From Rickettsiaceae bacterium (GTDB lineage: Bacteria; Pseudomonadota; Alphaproteobacteria; Rickettsiales; Rickettsiaceae), in contig JAQXDF010000053.1 in assembly GCA_029251475.1 (NCBI GenBank), positions 1 to 36,681 on the forward strand: a stretch of 36,681 nt of DNA, in the 5' to 3' direction. Below the pieces are notes generated by a model. That model saw only the letters and a program-made list of their open reading frames with translations. It ran no database searches and was not told where the DNA came from. Shown piece after piece: positions 27,529 to 36,115 of the stretch. Both the position numbers and the translations under genes were made by a program. Position 1 is the stretch's first letter. Each line of letters begins with the position of its first letter.

Positions 27529-29970
27529 TTATATAACATTATCAAGCTCTTCGAATAAGGGTTGAACCCAATTTTCAATTTTCTCATTACCGTGTTTTTT
27601 TATAATTTCTTTATAAATTGCACGCTCTTCTTTGGCAGAGCACAATATTCTAGAAACGCCTAGCAAATCATCAATATCTAGCTCTGATGACAGCACCTCT
27701 CCATCCTGCTGAATTAGAAATTGCCTTGATGTTGCAACCACTTTTGATAATTTTTTAAGATCCGATTCGGTTAAATTCAAAACTTTTTTATGGCTTAACA
27801 TAGATAATTCTGAAGGAAGAATAAAGCTTGTATTAATGCTAGACATCCAATCCTGAGGAATATCCTTTATACATAAAGCATATAATACATCTATATTTAC
27901 GCTACTTACAAATACACCATTGATTGAAGACATATTATCGGATATAACAGGAAATAAGCTTCCATAATACTCAAAATTCATAAGTTCGGAAAGATCATCT
28001 ACTGCAAATATTTTTGGACCATCTGATAAATTATGCATAATATTTTGAGCAGATAGCACTATCGCCGCTTTAACAGCTCCCATTACATGCAAATCATACT
28101 CAAACTGCTCAACTAATTTCAGTTCTTTTGGTCTATTAGCTTTAATATATGCTGCATCATCAAAGCTTTGTAAATTTATTGCGACAATCCCTCCCTCCGG
28201 CACTTCAATAGGATCATCCCTTTCAAACACTCCCGAATATACTCCATCTGGTAAAAACATTTCTAAGCGTTTTGCCAAAGACTCTCCTCCTTTTATAGAA
28301 GATTTTAATATTGGAATAATAATAGATAATTTGCGCTTTTCTCTTGGCAATTTAAATATAGTTTCACTCATAGCCTTCAAAACAATCAATTCGTCGTTTG
28401 TTAAAGGGTTAAAGTAATGTTGCGAAATAACCTTGAAAAAATTAAATATAAACTCTCTATTAATTTTGGTATCTTCGCACATTAACGGATTTGCTATATT
28501 GCTATTTCTCTGAAACCATTTTCCTCCACGCGCCTTGATGTATAGACCAGAATCCATATCACTTGTTAGATAAAGAGTAGTTGGATTATATTTTTCAGCC
28601 TCTGAAACCAAAAAATTCATTAATGTAGTCTTGCCCGATTTGCTTTCGCCAAAAATACATGTTGTCCCTACATTAGTTTTATCATGAAAATTTACAAAAT
28701 ATGGAGTACCTTTCTCTGCGTTGAGTAATGTAAGTGCTTTACCCCATGCATTATACTGATTACCTATATTAGCATAATGTAACGATGCAAACGCTGTTAT
28801 ATTTGTACTGACAGTAGGACGCATCCTAGCTAAAAACGAAAAATTTGCAGGAAGCTGCGCCCAGAATGTTTTTTCAAGATTTATATCTTCTCGTACATGG
28901 ACAATACCTAGTTTAGATAAAGCTTCTGATGCGCAATAAACTCTTTCATCAAGTTCTTTTCTACCTGAACCAATTACCATGAAAGAAATTTGTTGCTGAC
29001 AAAAACTCACTTGCTGTGGATCTTTCTCCATAATAACATCCAATCCCTTGAGCCTTCTAAGATCTGTATCTTCACTAAGACTAAGTATATAATCTTGATC
29101 TTTATAAACTGAAACCACAGATTCTCTATCAACAAAATAAAACACTTCAGTCACGACCATTTCAACAGGAATTTGTAAAAATATATCTAACGCCTCAGGG
29201 GATACTTCTCTGTACTCTTTTATTGACATTAATGCGGCAAAACTCTTGCCTTTAGAACTCATGACTTCAATTTGATCATTTCCAACAGCATATTGATGAG
29301 ATGAAAGAGACTTTGATATATCTGAAATAGGAACTAAGCATTTTTCTTCGTTCATTTGCATGATACGACGATATAAAAACATTGGATCTGAATAACATTC
29401 CTCTCCTTCGCTGATTATACCAAGTTTATTAACACAATACTCACTCATACCTTCCATGATGATGTTTACTGTATTATTTAATTCTTTAGCAACTGCTGCA
29501 AAAAACCTTTCTTCAAAATCACTAATAGTGTTCAATGAAAATGAGTGCAGCCAAGAATTAAGGTTCTTGATTTTCAACTCCGGAGCTCTGTGTATAACAG
29601 TGATATATAAAGTATTTACGAACTTATCACTCAAATGGTTTTTTATGCGCCAAATATCATGAATATTTTCTGAAAGGGTGCTAGAATAACCAGAGCCATC
29701 ATTTAAATCAGCTTTACTTCTAATTGTGTGTACCCAAAATGCAAATTTATGACAACTAATTGCATCCTGTATAGATTTCCTAACTACTTCTCTTAAATCG
29801 GATAAATTTTCACTGATATTTTCAGAATCAATTCCCTTGATTTGAATTGTTTGTAGTAATTCACCATTTTTTGTAAGCAACGTATGTTCGTCATAATGGC
29901 ACGCAACTGGTATAAAATGCTCTGAGTTTGTGTTATATAAATTACTATCAAATGTTTTTGAGGTCGCCAC
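27529..29970 (-). CDS. virB4: Type IV secretion ATPase VirB4 (rickettsial VirB4 homologue)
   Basis: 813 residues, the usual VirB4/CagE length. VirB4 powers assembly and transfer by type IV secretion systems at the inner membrane. An N-terminal VirB4 domain of about 400 residues is followed by the ATPase domain. Walker A is GESKSGKT at residues 441-448. The likely Walker B is IFAVDDLSELM with Asp658-Asp659 where most VirB4 proteins have Asp-Glu, so catalysis may be altered. The start is a GTG with AGG seven bases before it. The VirB6-like gene follows after 19 bp, but no virB3 precedes it: the divergent ftsK begins 236 bp upstream. Rickettsiales carry two virB4 paralogues, one divergent, and this may be the divergent one. 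Confidence 0.82.
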   Translation of the reverse strand: MATSKTFDSNLYNTNSEHFIPVACHYDEHTLLTKNGELLQTIQIKGIDSENISENLSDLREVVRKSIQDAISCHKFAFWVHTIRSKADLNDGSGYSSTLSENIHDIWRIKNHLSDKFVNTLYITVIHRAPELKIKNLNSWLHSFSLNTISDFEERFFAAVAKELNNTVNIIMEGMSEYCVNKLGIISEGEECYSDPMFLYRRIMQMNEEKCLVPISDISKSLSSHQYAVGNDQIEVMSSKGKSFAALMSIKEYREVSPEALDIFLQIPVEMVVTEVFYFVDRESVVSVYKDQDYILSLSEDTDLRRLKGLDVIMEKDPQQVSFCQQQISFMVIGSGRKELDERVYCASEALSKLGIVHVREDINLEKTFWAQLPANFSFLARMRPTVSTNITAFASLHYANIGNQYNAWGKALTLLNAEKGTPYFVNFHDKTNVGTTCIFGESKSGKTTLMNFLVSEAEKYNPTTLYLTSDMDSGLYIKARGGKWFQRNSNIANPLMCEDTKINREFIFNFFKVISQHYFNPLTNDELIVLKAMSETIFKLPREKRKLSIIIPILKSSIKGGESLAKRLEMFLPDGVYSGVFERDDPIEVPEGGIVAINLQSFDDAAYIKANRPKELKLVEQFEYDLHVMGAVKAAIVLSAQNIMHNLSDGPKIFAVDDLSELMNFEYYGSLFPVISDNMSSINGVFVSSVNIDVLYALCIKDIPQDWMSSINTSFILPSELSMLSHKKVLNLTESDLKKLSKVVATSRQFLIQQDGEVLSSELDIDDLLGVSRILCSAKEERAIYKEIIKKHGNEKIENWVQPLFEELDNVI

Positions 29971-30145
29971 AGTAAACCTATGTTTTTTGTAAAATACTTA
30001 AAAAGAAAACGCTTCATTAAGTTAGTATGCCAGTAAGATAGAGCTTAAAAAAGACTTACGACAGTAAAAGCATATAATTTTATGATTAATTGTTACAACT
30101 GGGACACTAATGTCATTTTTGAGATTAAATTGAAATATAACGTAA

Positions 30146-30179
30146 TTGACTTGATAGAATGCAAGCTATCATTTAATAT
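30146..30179 (+). promoter_or_regulatory. Possible ftsK promoter region
   Basis: TTGATA (30151-30156) with TAATAT (30174-30179) at 17 bp, or TTGACT (30146-30151) with TATCAT (30167-30172) at 15 bp, precede the ftsK ATG. Neither pair is convincing by itself. Confidence 0.25.
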
Positions 30180-30205
30180 CTTCTAAATAATAAGAAATTT
30201 TACAC

Positions 30206-32449
30206 ATGAATTATTTTAAAAAACTATTATCGCATAATAAATTAAGGGCTATTTTATTATTGCTGACATCTATTGCTATTGGCGCTTCGCTGGTATCCTA
30301 CAATCCAAACTACCCTTCTTTTAATCGAGTAACCAACAACATACCAGATAACTTTTTTGTGTATTTAGGATCTTATATCTCAGACCTATTATATCAATTA
30401 CTTGGATTATCAGCTTTTATTTTACCAATATGCTTTGTATCATGGTCATTTCTTTTGCTTCGCAACGGCAAAATAACTCAAGCTTTGTTGCGCACTCTGT
30501 CTATGGTACTAGCAATTATATTTAGTTGCGCCGCCTTATCTATTATAGAGATAAAACTACTACCTTCTGGAGGTGGTGGTATTATAGGCATGGGTGTCCA
30601 TCATATAATGTTATCTTTTACACTACTTGCTGAATATGAAAGATTCTATAATGTAGGATATATAATATTATCTATCTTATTTATTGTATTAGCATTAGGA
30701 ATCCCTTTGAAAATATACACACAGATAATTTTGAGTGTTATTAAAGCTGCCGCTAAATTGATAAACAAACTTGGAATTTTGCAAAAAATTAGTTCTAAGT
30801 TATCCAGCTTCGATACTGGCAAAGCATATTACGAAGAGGGAGAGTTTGCTTCACTGAATCAACAAAAAAATGATGATTATTCATCTTCAAATAGCACCAT
30901 TCCATCGGCGTTTCAACGAAAACCCAAGAAGGCGACTCCTGTTACAAAATCTAGCTCTGACCTTAATATACTACCTTCTATAGATCTACTAGACGAAGGA
31001 GATAATCAGAGCTTTAAACCACAAACTCAAGCCGAACTAGCAGAAAAAAGCGAGCAATTAATTGCTGTATTAAAAGATTTTGGCGTAAAGGGTCAAATAG
31101 TCTCTGCTCGTGAAGGTCCTGTTGTAACAATGTATGAATTAGAGCCAGCGGCTGGTACAAAATCTTCAAGAATAATAGGTCTTGCCGATGATATAGCTAG
31201 ATCTTTATCAGCCACGTCAGCGCGTATAGCAGTAATCCCTGGCAGAAATGCAATAGGAATTGAACTACCTAACAAAAAAAGAATGTTCTTTAGACTTAAG
31301 GATCTTTTACAAACATCAGAATTTCATGATACAAGCCACTCACTACCAATAATTCTAGGAAAAGACCTTAGTGGTAACCCACTTGTAGCGGACCTGGCTA
31401 AGATGCCGCATTTACTTGTAGCAGGAACTACGGGATCTGGTAAATCTGTTGCGATTAATGCAATGATTATGTCCTTGTTATATAGATATACTGCCGATGA
31501 ATGTAAAATGATCATGATAGATCCTAAAATGCTTGAACTATCTGCTTATGATAATATTCCACATTTAATGACTCCTGTTGTTACTGAACCTGGGAAGGCA
31601 TTAGTAGCTCTCAAATGGGCTGTTAAAGAGATGGAAAGCCGCTATAGATTAATGTCCTATCTTGGTGTACGTAATATTGCTAATTACAATGTAAAAATCC
31701 AAGAAGCAGCAAAATCTGGTAAAGTACTTGAACGCAAAATACAAACAGGCTTTGATCCGGAAACCGGAGAAGCTATTACCCAGACTGTACCAATTGATAT
31801 GAATAAACTGCCTTTTATAGTTGTGATCGTTGATGAAATGGCAGATTTAATGCTAGTTGCGGGTAAAGACATAGAGTCATCAATTCAGCGCCTAGCACAA
31901 ATGGCTAGAGCTGCTGGAATTCATATTATTATGGCTACCCAGAGACCTTCGGTGGATGTGATTACCGGTGTTATTAAAGCTAATTTCCCAAGTAGAATTA
32001 GTTTTAAAGTTATTTCTAAAATAGATAGTCGAACTATTCTAGGGGAACAAGGAGCCGAGCAACTATTGGGCATGGGTGATATGTTGTTTATGGGAAACAG
32101 CAGCAAAATATTACGTGTCCATGGTCCATTTGTTGATGATAAAGAGGTAGAAAAAGTTACTGACTTTTTACGCTCTACCGGATCTCCAGAATATATTTCG
32201 GCCGTTACTGAATCCAGCGAGGATGAAATATACGGCGACTCTCATGACAGCAATATAGAAAGCGAACTCTATACACAAGCTGTGAATATTGTACGTACCG
32301 AACGCAAAGCCTCAATCAGCTATATACAACGAAGTTTGCGTATTGGATATAACAAAGCTGCTAACTTAGTAGAAGAAATGGAAAAAAAAGGAATAGTCTC
32401 TAGCCCTAACCATTCGGGGAAAAGAGACATATTGTTACCCGAAAGTTAA
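30206..32449 (+). CDS. ftsK: DNA translocase FtsK
   Basis: 747 residues. FtsK anchors at the division septum and pumps chromosomal DNA for dimer resolution. Four N-terminal membrane helices lie in residues about 12-185, then a short polar linker. The motor domain has [20 protein letters not shown], a Walker A GTTGSGKS at 407-414, [20 protein letters not shown]-type sequence, and a Walker [11 protein letters not shown]. The region [19 protein letters not shown] is typical of FtsK. The C-terminal winged-helix gamma domain is [20 protein letters not shown] to LLPES. The linker is short, as in many alphaproteobacteria. It is divergent from virB4 and 90 bp before carD. Confidence 0.97.
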   Translation: MNYFKKLLSHNKLRAILLLLTSIAIGASLVSYNPNYPSFNRVTNNIPDNFFVYLGSYISDLLYQLLGLSAFILPICFVSWSFLLLRNGKITQALLRTLSMVLAIIFSCAALSIIEIKLLPSGGGGIIGMGVHHIMLSFTLLAEYERFYNVGYIILSILFIVLALGIPLKIYTQIILSVIKAAAKLINKLGILQKISSKLSSFDTGKAYYEEGEFASLNQQKNDDYSSSNSTIPSAFQRKPKKATPVTKSSSDLNILPSIDLLDEGDNQSFKPQTQAELAEKSEQLIAVLKDFGVKGQIVSAREGPVVTMYELEPAAGTKSSRIIGLADDIARSLSATSARIAVIPGRNAIGIELPNKKRMFFRLKDLLQTSEFHDTSHSLPIILGKDLSGNPLVADLAKMPHLLVAGTTGSGKSVAINAMIMSLLYRYTADECKMIMIDPKMLELSAYDNIPHLMTPVVTEPGKALVALKWAVKEMESRYRLMSYLGVRNIANYNVKIQEAAKSGKVLERKIQTGFDPETGEAITQTVPIDMNKLPFIVVIVDEMADLMLVAGKDIESSIQRLAQMARAAGIHIIMATQRPSVDVITGVIKANFPSRISFKVISKIDSRTILGEQGAEQLLGMGDMLFMGNSSKILRVHGPFVDDKEVEKVTDFLRSTGSPEYISAVTESSEDEIYGDSHDSNIESELYTQAVNIVRTERKASISYIQRSLRIGYNKAANLVEEMEKKGIVSSPNHSGKRDILLPES

Positions 32450-32490
32450 GGGATTAACTAAATTATATGCTTTTATTGTTAAGTATTTTG

Positions 32491-32499
32491 TGATATGAT
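32491..32499 (+). promoter_or_regulatory. Extended -10 promoter element before carD
   Basis: TGATATGAT (32491-32499) has the TGn extension followed by TATGAT. No clear -35 lies 17 bp upstream, as is common for extended -10 promoters. The chosen carD start is 41 bp downstream. Confidence 0.4.
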
Positions 32500-32539
32500 A
32501 CGTCCCGTTCTATTACTTTACTCAACTATGAGGTATATC

Positions 32540-33046
32540 ATGTCAAAAAATTCAGGATTTAAATTAGGCGACAAAGTTGTCTATCCTTCACACGGAGTTG
32601 GAGAAATAATTAATATTGAAAGCCAAACCGTAGCTGATACAAAATTAGAAGTATATGTAATTTCTTTTCCACAAGATAAAATGACGTTACGTGTTCCAGT
32701 TTCTAGATCCACTTCCTCTGGCCTTAGGACCTTAGCCACTAAAACTTCTATTACTGAAGTTTATAATATATTAAACGGCAAGCCTAAACGTGGGAATAAA
32801 ATGTGGAGCAGACGCGCTCAGGAATATGAAGCCAAAATCAACTCAGGTGAACTTGAAGCTATAGCCGAAGTAGTACGTGATTTATATAAAAATGTAGATA
32901 ATGATCGTTCTTATAGCGAACGAACAATATACGAATCAGCTCTGAATCGCTTAACTTCTGAAATTGCTCTTTTGGAAAAAATATCAGAAGAAGACTCAAC
33001 AGAAAAAGTAGTTGAACTTCTTAAAGAAAAAGCAGTTGCTGCATAG
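32540..33046 (+). CDS. carD: CarD family transcription regulator
   Basis: 168 residues from the ATG at 32540 (MSKNSGFKLGDKVVYPSHGV). A GAGG lies seven bases before it, so this start is preferred to the longer frame from 32495. The N-terminal Tudor-like RNA-polymerase-interacting domain begins FKLGDKVVYPSHGVGEI. The C-terminal helical domain has a conserved Trp in KRGNKMWSRRAQEYEAKI and the YSERTIYESALNRL segment. CarD binds the beta subunit and stabilises open complexes, notably at ribosomal RNA promoters. A pair of strong hairpins follows the gene. The family assignment is firm. Confidence 0.94.
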   Translation: MSKNSGFKLGDKVVYPSHGVGEIINIESQTVADTKLEVYVISFPQDKMTLRVPVSRSTSSGLRTLATKTSITEVYNILNGKPKRGNKMWSRRAQEYEAKINSGELEAIAEVVRDLYKNVDNDRSYSERTIYESALNRLTSEIALLEKISEEDSTEKVVELLKEKAVAA

Positions 33047-33103
33047 TTAGATGCCATTTATCGCATTGTTAAGTGAAAGACCCTATAATGTATATAAACA
33101 ATA

Positions 33104-33165
33104 CAAGGTAGCCTAAGCCACAAGTAACTTAGGCTACCTTGCTTAGTAATCAATCATTACTAAGC
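33104..33165. repeat. Two adjacent perfect hairpins downstream of carD
   Basis: The first has a 14-bp perfect stem CAAGGTAGCCTAAG (33104-33117) with CTTAGGCTACCTTG (33128-33141) and a 10-nt loop. The second has a 10-bp stem GCTTAGTAAT (33141-33150) with ATTACTAAGC (33156-33165) and a 5-nt loop; they share base 33141. The first lies 57 bp after the carD stop. No T-run follows either, so a simple terminator is not certain. It could be a transcript-end structure or a small repeat element. Confidence 0.7.
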
Positions 33166-33254
33166 ACTCTAAATTATCTACGCTTTATTTTATCTAATTA
33201 TTACCAGTCTGTATATTAATTTTAGTTAAGTTATTATTTTTTTTGTAATAAAAA

Positions 33255-33283
33255 TTGACAAACTATAGTAAAACCTAGATACT
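33255..33283 (+). promoter_or_regulatory. Promoter of the TPR protein gene
   Basis: A consensus TTGACA (33255-33260) and GATACT (33278-33283) are separated by exactly 17 bp. The start codon at 33306 is 22 bp after the -10 box, giving a very short leader. The -10 matches four of six positions. Confidence 0.5.
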
Positions 33284-33305
33284 ACTAAGAAGCATTAATT
33301 AAATA

Positions 33306-34241
33306 ATGATGAATATTATGACAATATTTCAAGCATTAATGGCTATAGGTAAAAACAACAGCCTAGTTAATTACAGCTATATACAACAACAACGTATCAT
33401 TAGAGCAAATGAACATAATGAACTTGCATCCAACTATATAAAATCAGGCGAGTATCAAAAAGCGTCAACTCACTACAAAATATCTTTAAACACAACAATA
33501 CAAGAACTAGGTGAAAACCACTTATTAGTAGCAAAAATTTACGCTAAGCTAGGGTTTTCTTGTGCAAAATTAGAAAACTACGAAGAAGCAATTACATATT
33601 TTCAGAAAGCGTCATCTATTAATAAAACATTGCACGGTATAAAGCATATTTCAGTAGCTCTTAATAATAATAACATCGCAGAATCCTATAAAGCCTTAGG
33701 AGACTATGATAAAGCCCTTGAATATTACGACCTTGCATTACTCTCTAAAGGAGATCTATTTGATAAAAATTATAAATTAATGGCTATTATTTATGATAAT
33801 ATCGCTGCAACCAATGAGAATTTAGGAAGCCATAAAGAGGCTTTTGAAAGTTATTTAAAAGCTTGCTTAATTCGTAGAAAATATTTTGGTGAGGATAATT
33901 TTTCAACGGCGGAATCTCTGCTGCATTTAAAAGAAGCCATCAAGGAAATATATAAATATAGCGAAGACACTTCTGAGTATATAAAAGAATCTATTTCTAT
34001 ACTAATACATACAGAAAACTTAAGATCTTCGGATCTAAGCTTTCTAATGAAATATAATATTTTATCAGAAGAAGATACACCTATTGCCACGATGTTAATG
34101 TCAGATAATCCACAAAATGCTAGTTATATTGAAGGCCCTGTTGATATAAACAGCTTTCCTGTAGCCGAGGTAAGGAGCTTCCCAATAGCCACGACTATAA
34201 ATGAAGTTCAAATTTATCTTGTTGGAGAAGACAGCGCCTAG
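33306..34241 (+). CDS. Tetratricopeptide repeat protein of kinesin-light-chain type
   Basis: 311 residues. At least three to four TPRs of about 42-44 residues lie in residues 35-220, longer than classical 34-residue TPRs and typical of the kinesin-light-chain type. Clear units contain AKIYAKLGFSCAKLENYEEAITYFQKA, here shortened, NNNIAESYKALGDYDKALEYYDLAL, and DNIAATNENLGSHKEAFESYLKA, each followed by a charged linker. The last third is a variable tail with a short internal echo, SFPVAEVR and SFPIATT. There is no signal peptide. Such proteins are protein-binding scaffolds; secretion into the host is possible but not shown. It has its own promoter and reads towards the DUF3426 gene. Start choice between ATGs at 33306, 33309 and 33318 is open. 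Confidence 0.8.
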   Translation: MMNIMTIFQALMAIGKNNSLVNYSYIQQQRIIRANEHNELASNYIKSGEYQKASTHYKISLNTTIQELGENHLLVAKIYAKLGFSCAKLENYEEAITYFQKASSINKTLHGIKHISVALNNNNIAESYKALGDYDKALEYYDLALLSKGDLFDKNYKLMAIIYDNIAATNENLGSHKEAFESYLKACLIRRKYFGEDNFSTAESLLHLKEAIKEIYKYSEDTSEYIKESISILIHTENLRSSDLSFLMKYNILSEEDTPIATMLMSDNPQNASYIEGPVDINSFPVAEVRSFPIATTINEVQIYLVGEDSA

Positions 34242-34270
34242 AAAATTTAAATATCGATCCTTAGCAAAAA

Positions 34271-34888
34271 TTATTTGTACAAAATAAAGTCTAATTTATT
34301 TCCAGCCATAATATCTACAGTTTTTACTGACTCATGAACTGAGAGAAACTGGGTTTTAATTTGCACAGTTTTACCAGGATCTATCATAATTTTACTGTGG
34401 TTATCTATATTTTCTTGTATCAAATCATGATTTTGATCAAATAAACTAATGCGTATTAATGGTATATTTATGCTACTTGCAGAATTATTGTGAACTTTGT
34501 ATTTCACTACTATTTTCTCTGATTCCGCATCTTTTACAATTTTTACATCTTGTATCGCTACATCCTTTTTATTAAAAAAAGAATTAATACCGACCTGCTG
34601 CGGAAACAAAAAGACGAGTAATACAATAATTGCTCCCATCACAAAACCAGGTAATAAAAATAAATATGAGGGTTTTTCTGACTTTACTAGGGCCGGTAAA
34701 TTCACACCATTGCCAATAGGAGCAATTGGTTTTTGCTTTGTAATAACTGGTTCATCTACTATGTTTGTATCTAATTTATAATGCCATACATGCAAGCATT
34801 TTGAGCATTTAACCTTTCTACCATTTAGTCCAATTTGTTTAGGGGTGACTACAAATTTTGTATCACATTGGGGGCAAGCAATATACAT
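34271..34888 (-). CDS. MJ0042 zinc-ribbon / DUF3426 membrane protein
   Basis: 205 residues. The N-terminus is an MJ0042-type zinc ribbon: CPQC at residues 5-8 and CSKC at 28-31 with a following VWH. One membrane helix (YLFLLPGFVMGAIIVLLVFLF, about residues 75-95, shown here at near full length) separates it from a C-terminal beta-rich domain that fits DUF3426. Function is unknown; alphaproteobacteria commonly carry one copy. It is convergent with the TPR gene, with 29 bp between the stops, and divergent from dapD. The protein is expected in the inner membrane with the ribbon in the cytoplasm. Confidence 0.82.
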   Translation of the reverse strand: MYIACPQCDTKFVVTPKQIGLNGRKVKCSKCLHVWHYKLDTNIVDEPVITKQKPIAPIGNGVNLPALVKSEKPSYLFLLPGFVMGAIIVLLVFLFPQQVGINSFFNKKDVAIQDVKIVKDAESEKIVVKYKVHNNSASSINIPLIRISLFDQNHDLIQENIDNHSKIMIDPGKTVQIKTQFLSVHESVKTVDIMAGNKLDFILYK

Positions 34889-34929
34889 TATTGATTATTA
34901 TCCTAAATTATCTTACAATACATAATGAA

Positions 34930-34953
34930 AATATAGCGAATCCAAGCTATATT
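34930..34953. promoter_or_regulatory. 8-bp inverted repeat in the dapD upstream region
   Basis: AATATAGC (34930-34937) and GCTATATT (34946-34953) are perfect inverted arms around an 8-nt spacer, between the divergent DUF3426 gene and dapD. It could be an operator or a chance feature of AT-rich DNA. Confidence 0.25.
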
Positions 34954-34981
34954 CAACTCATTTATACCAGGACACAATATT

Positions 34982-35806
34982 ATGAAAAATTATATTACAG
35001 AAATTGAAGAATTATGGCACATAAAAGACTCTTTAAAAAGCGATATTAACAATTTCCAGAAGGCTAAACAGCTCATTGATAAAATTATCGGCGAACTTGG
35101 CAATGGGACAATCTCTGTATGTGAAAAAGTAAATGGTTATTGGCAAATAAATGAATGGGTAAAAAAAGCAATTCTACTTGGGTTTCGGACATCGGAAATG
35201 AAAATTCACGATGGGAATTGTATGCAATGGTACGATAAAATTAGTCCTAAATTCAGTCACGGGGATCAAAAAAACCTTGCAGAATCTGGTGTAAGACTAG
35301 TTCCTGGTGCATTTGTTAGGCAAGGTGCATATCTTGGCAATAATTCAGTAATTATGCCATCTTTTATAAATATAGGTGCCCATGTTGGCTCTGGTACATT
35401 AATCGACACTTGGGCAACTGTTGGATCTTGTGCCTATATTGGTAAAAACTGCCATATCTCTGGTGGAGCTGGTATTGGAGGGGTATTAGAGCCATTGCAG
35501 GCCGCACCCGTGATAATTGAAGATAATTGCTTTATTGGGGCTCGCTCTGAAATAGTTGAAGGAGTGCTAGTGGAAGAAGGGTCGGTCATCAGCATGGGGG
35601 TCTTTATTGGAGCTTCAACCAAAATCGTTGATCGCAGCACTGGAGAAATCACTTATGGAAAAATTCCAGCTTACTCCGTAGTAGTCCCAGGCTCCCTTCC
35701 CGCCGCCTCTCCTAATCTACCTAGCCTATATTGCGCGGTTATACTTAAAAAAGTAGATGAAAAAACACGCTCAAAAACCAGTATCAACGAACTACTAAGA
35801 GAATAA
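34982..35806 (+). CDS. dapD: 2,3,4,5-tetrahydropyridine-2,6-dicarboxylate N-succinyltransferase
   Basis: 274 residues, the same as typical DapD. It succinylates tetrahydrodipicolinate in the pathway to meso-diaminopimelate and lysine. A helical N-terminal domain (about 1-105) is followed by a left-handed beta-helix with hexapeptide repeats (about 105-245), where [38 protein letters not shown] and [20 protein letters not shown] are diagnostic. The C-terminal part has [15 protein letters not shown]. An AGGA lies a few bases before the ATG. The retained diaminopimelate pathway agrees with mreB/mreC and implies peptidoglycan synthesis. It stands alone in this window. Confidence 0.96.
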   Translation: MKNYITEIEELWHIKDSLKSDINNFQKAKQLIDKIIGELGNGTISVCEKVNGYWQINEWVKKAILLGFRTSEMKIHDGNCMQWYDKISPKFSHGDQKNLAESGVRLVPGAFVRQGAYLGNNSVIMPSFINIGAHVGSGTLIDTWATVGSCAYIGKNCHISGGAGIGGVLEPLQAAPVIIEDNCFIGARSEIVEGVLVEEGSVISMGVFIGASTKIVDRSTGEITYGKIPAYSVVVPGSLPAASPNLPSLYCAVILKKVDEKTRSKTSINELLRE

Positions 35807-36115
35807 ACCGATCAGTACTATATAAATCATGCATTATACTGCATCAATATCAGCTAGATAGTTATATAATTACGTGCACCTTAAGAAAAAGGCATGGGTA
35901 TAATTTTATTATAAATTCCGAGGTCGGCTGATAGTAAAGCTGATTGAGTTTGAACTTTTAAGCATAAAGGCCTAATAGTGATATTCAAGAAATCCTAATA
36001 ATTGTTTTTACTCTGTAGTTAATTTAATTAAATACAAACTATAATACTACTTGACAAGTAATTAACTTTTCTTTACAATTATTTTAATTAATACTTAAAG
36101 ATAGTTTTATAAGTT
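35807..36115. other. Intergenic region between dapD and the ankyrin gene
   Basis: 309 bp without a gene: all frames carry frequent stops. Its only clear signal is the promoter at 36051-36079. A weak bulged inverted repeat lies near 35810-35840, too poor to call a terminator. No tRNA-like fold or mobile-element end was recognised. Confidence 0.6.
36051..36079 (+). promoter_or_regulatory. Near-consensus sigma-70 promoter of the ankyrin gene
   Basis: A perfect TTGACA (36051-36056), a 17-bp spacer and TACAAT (36074-36079, five of six) precede the start codon by 36 bp. This is the best promoter match I see in the window. Confidence 0.7.

Noticed and set aside
24017-29970. F-type conjugation genes traC-traU-traN, suggested by an ATPase followed by Cys-rich proteins
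   Set aside because: The ATPase length and domain layout fit VirB4, the next protein has rickettsial VirB6-like motifs, and no other tra genes are present.
29971-30205. virB3 upstream of virB4
   Set aside because: The 235-bp divergent gap has no frame of the right size with two membrane helices. A 74-codon minus-strand frame at 29793-30017 lies mostly inside virB4 in another frame and lacks sense.
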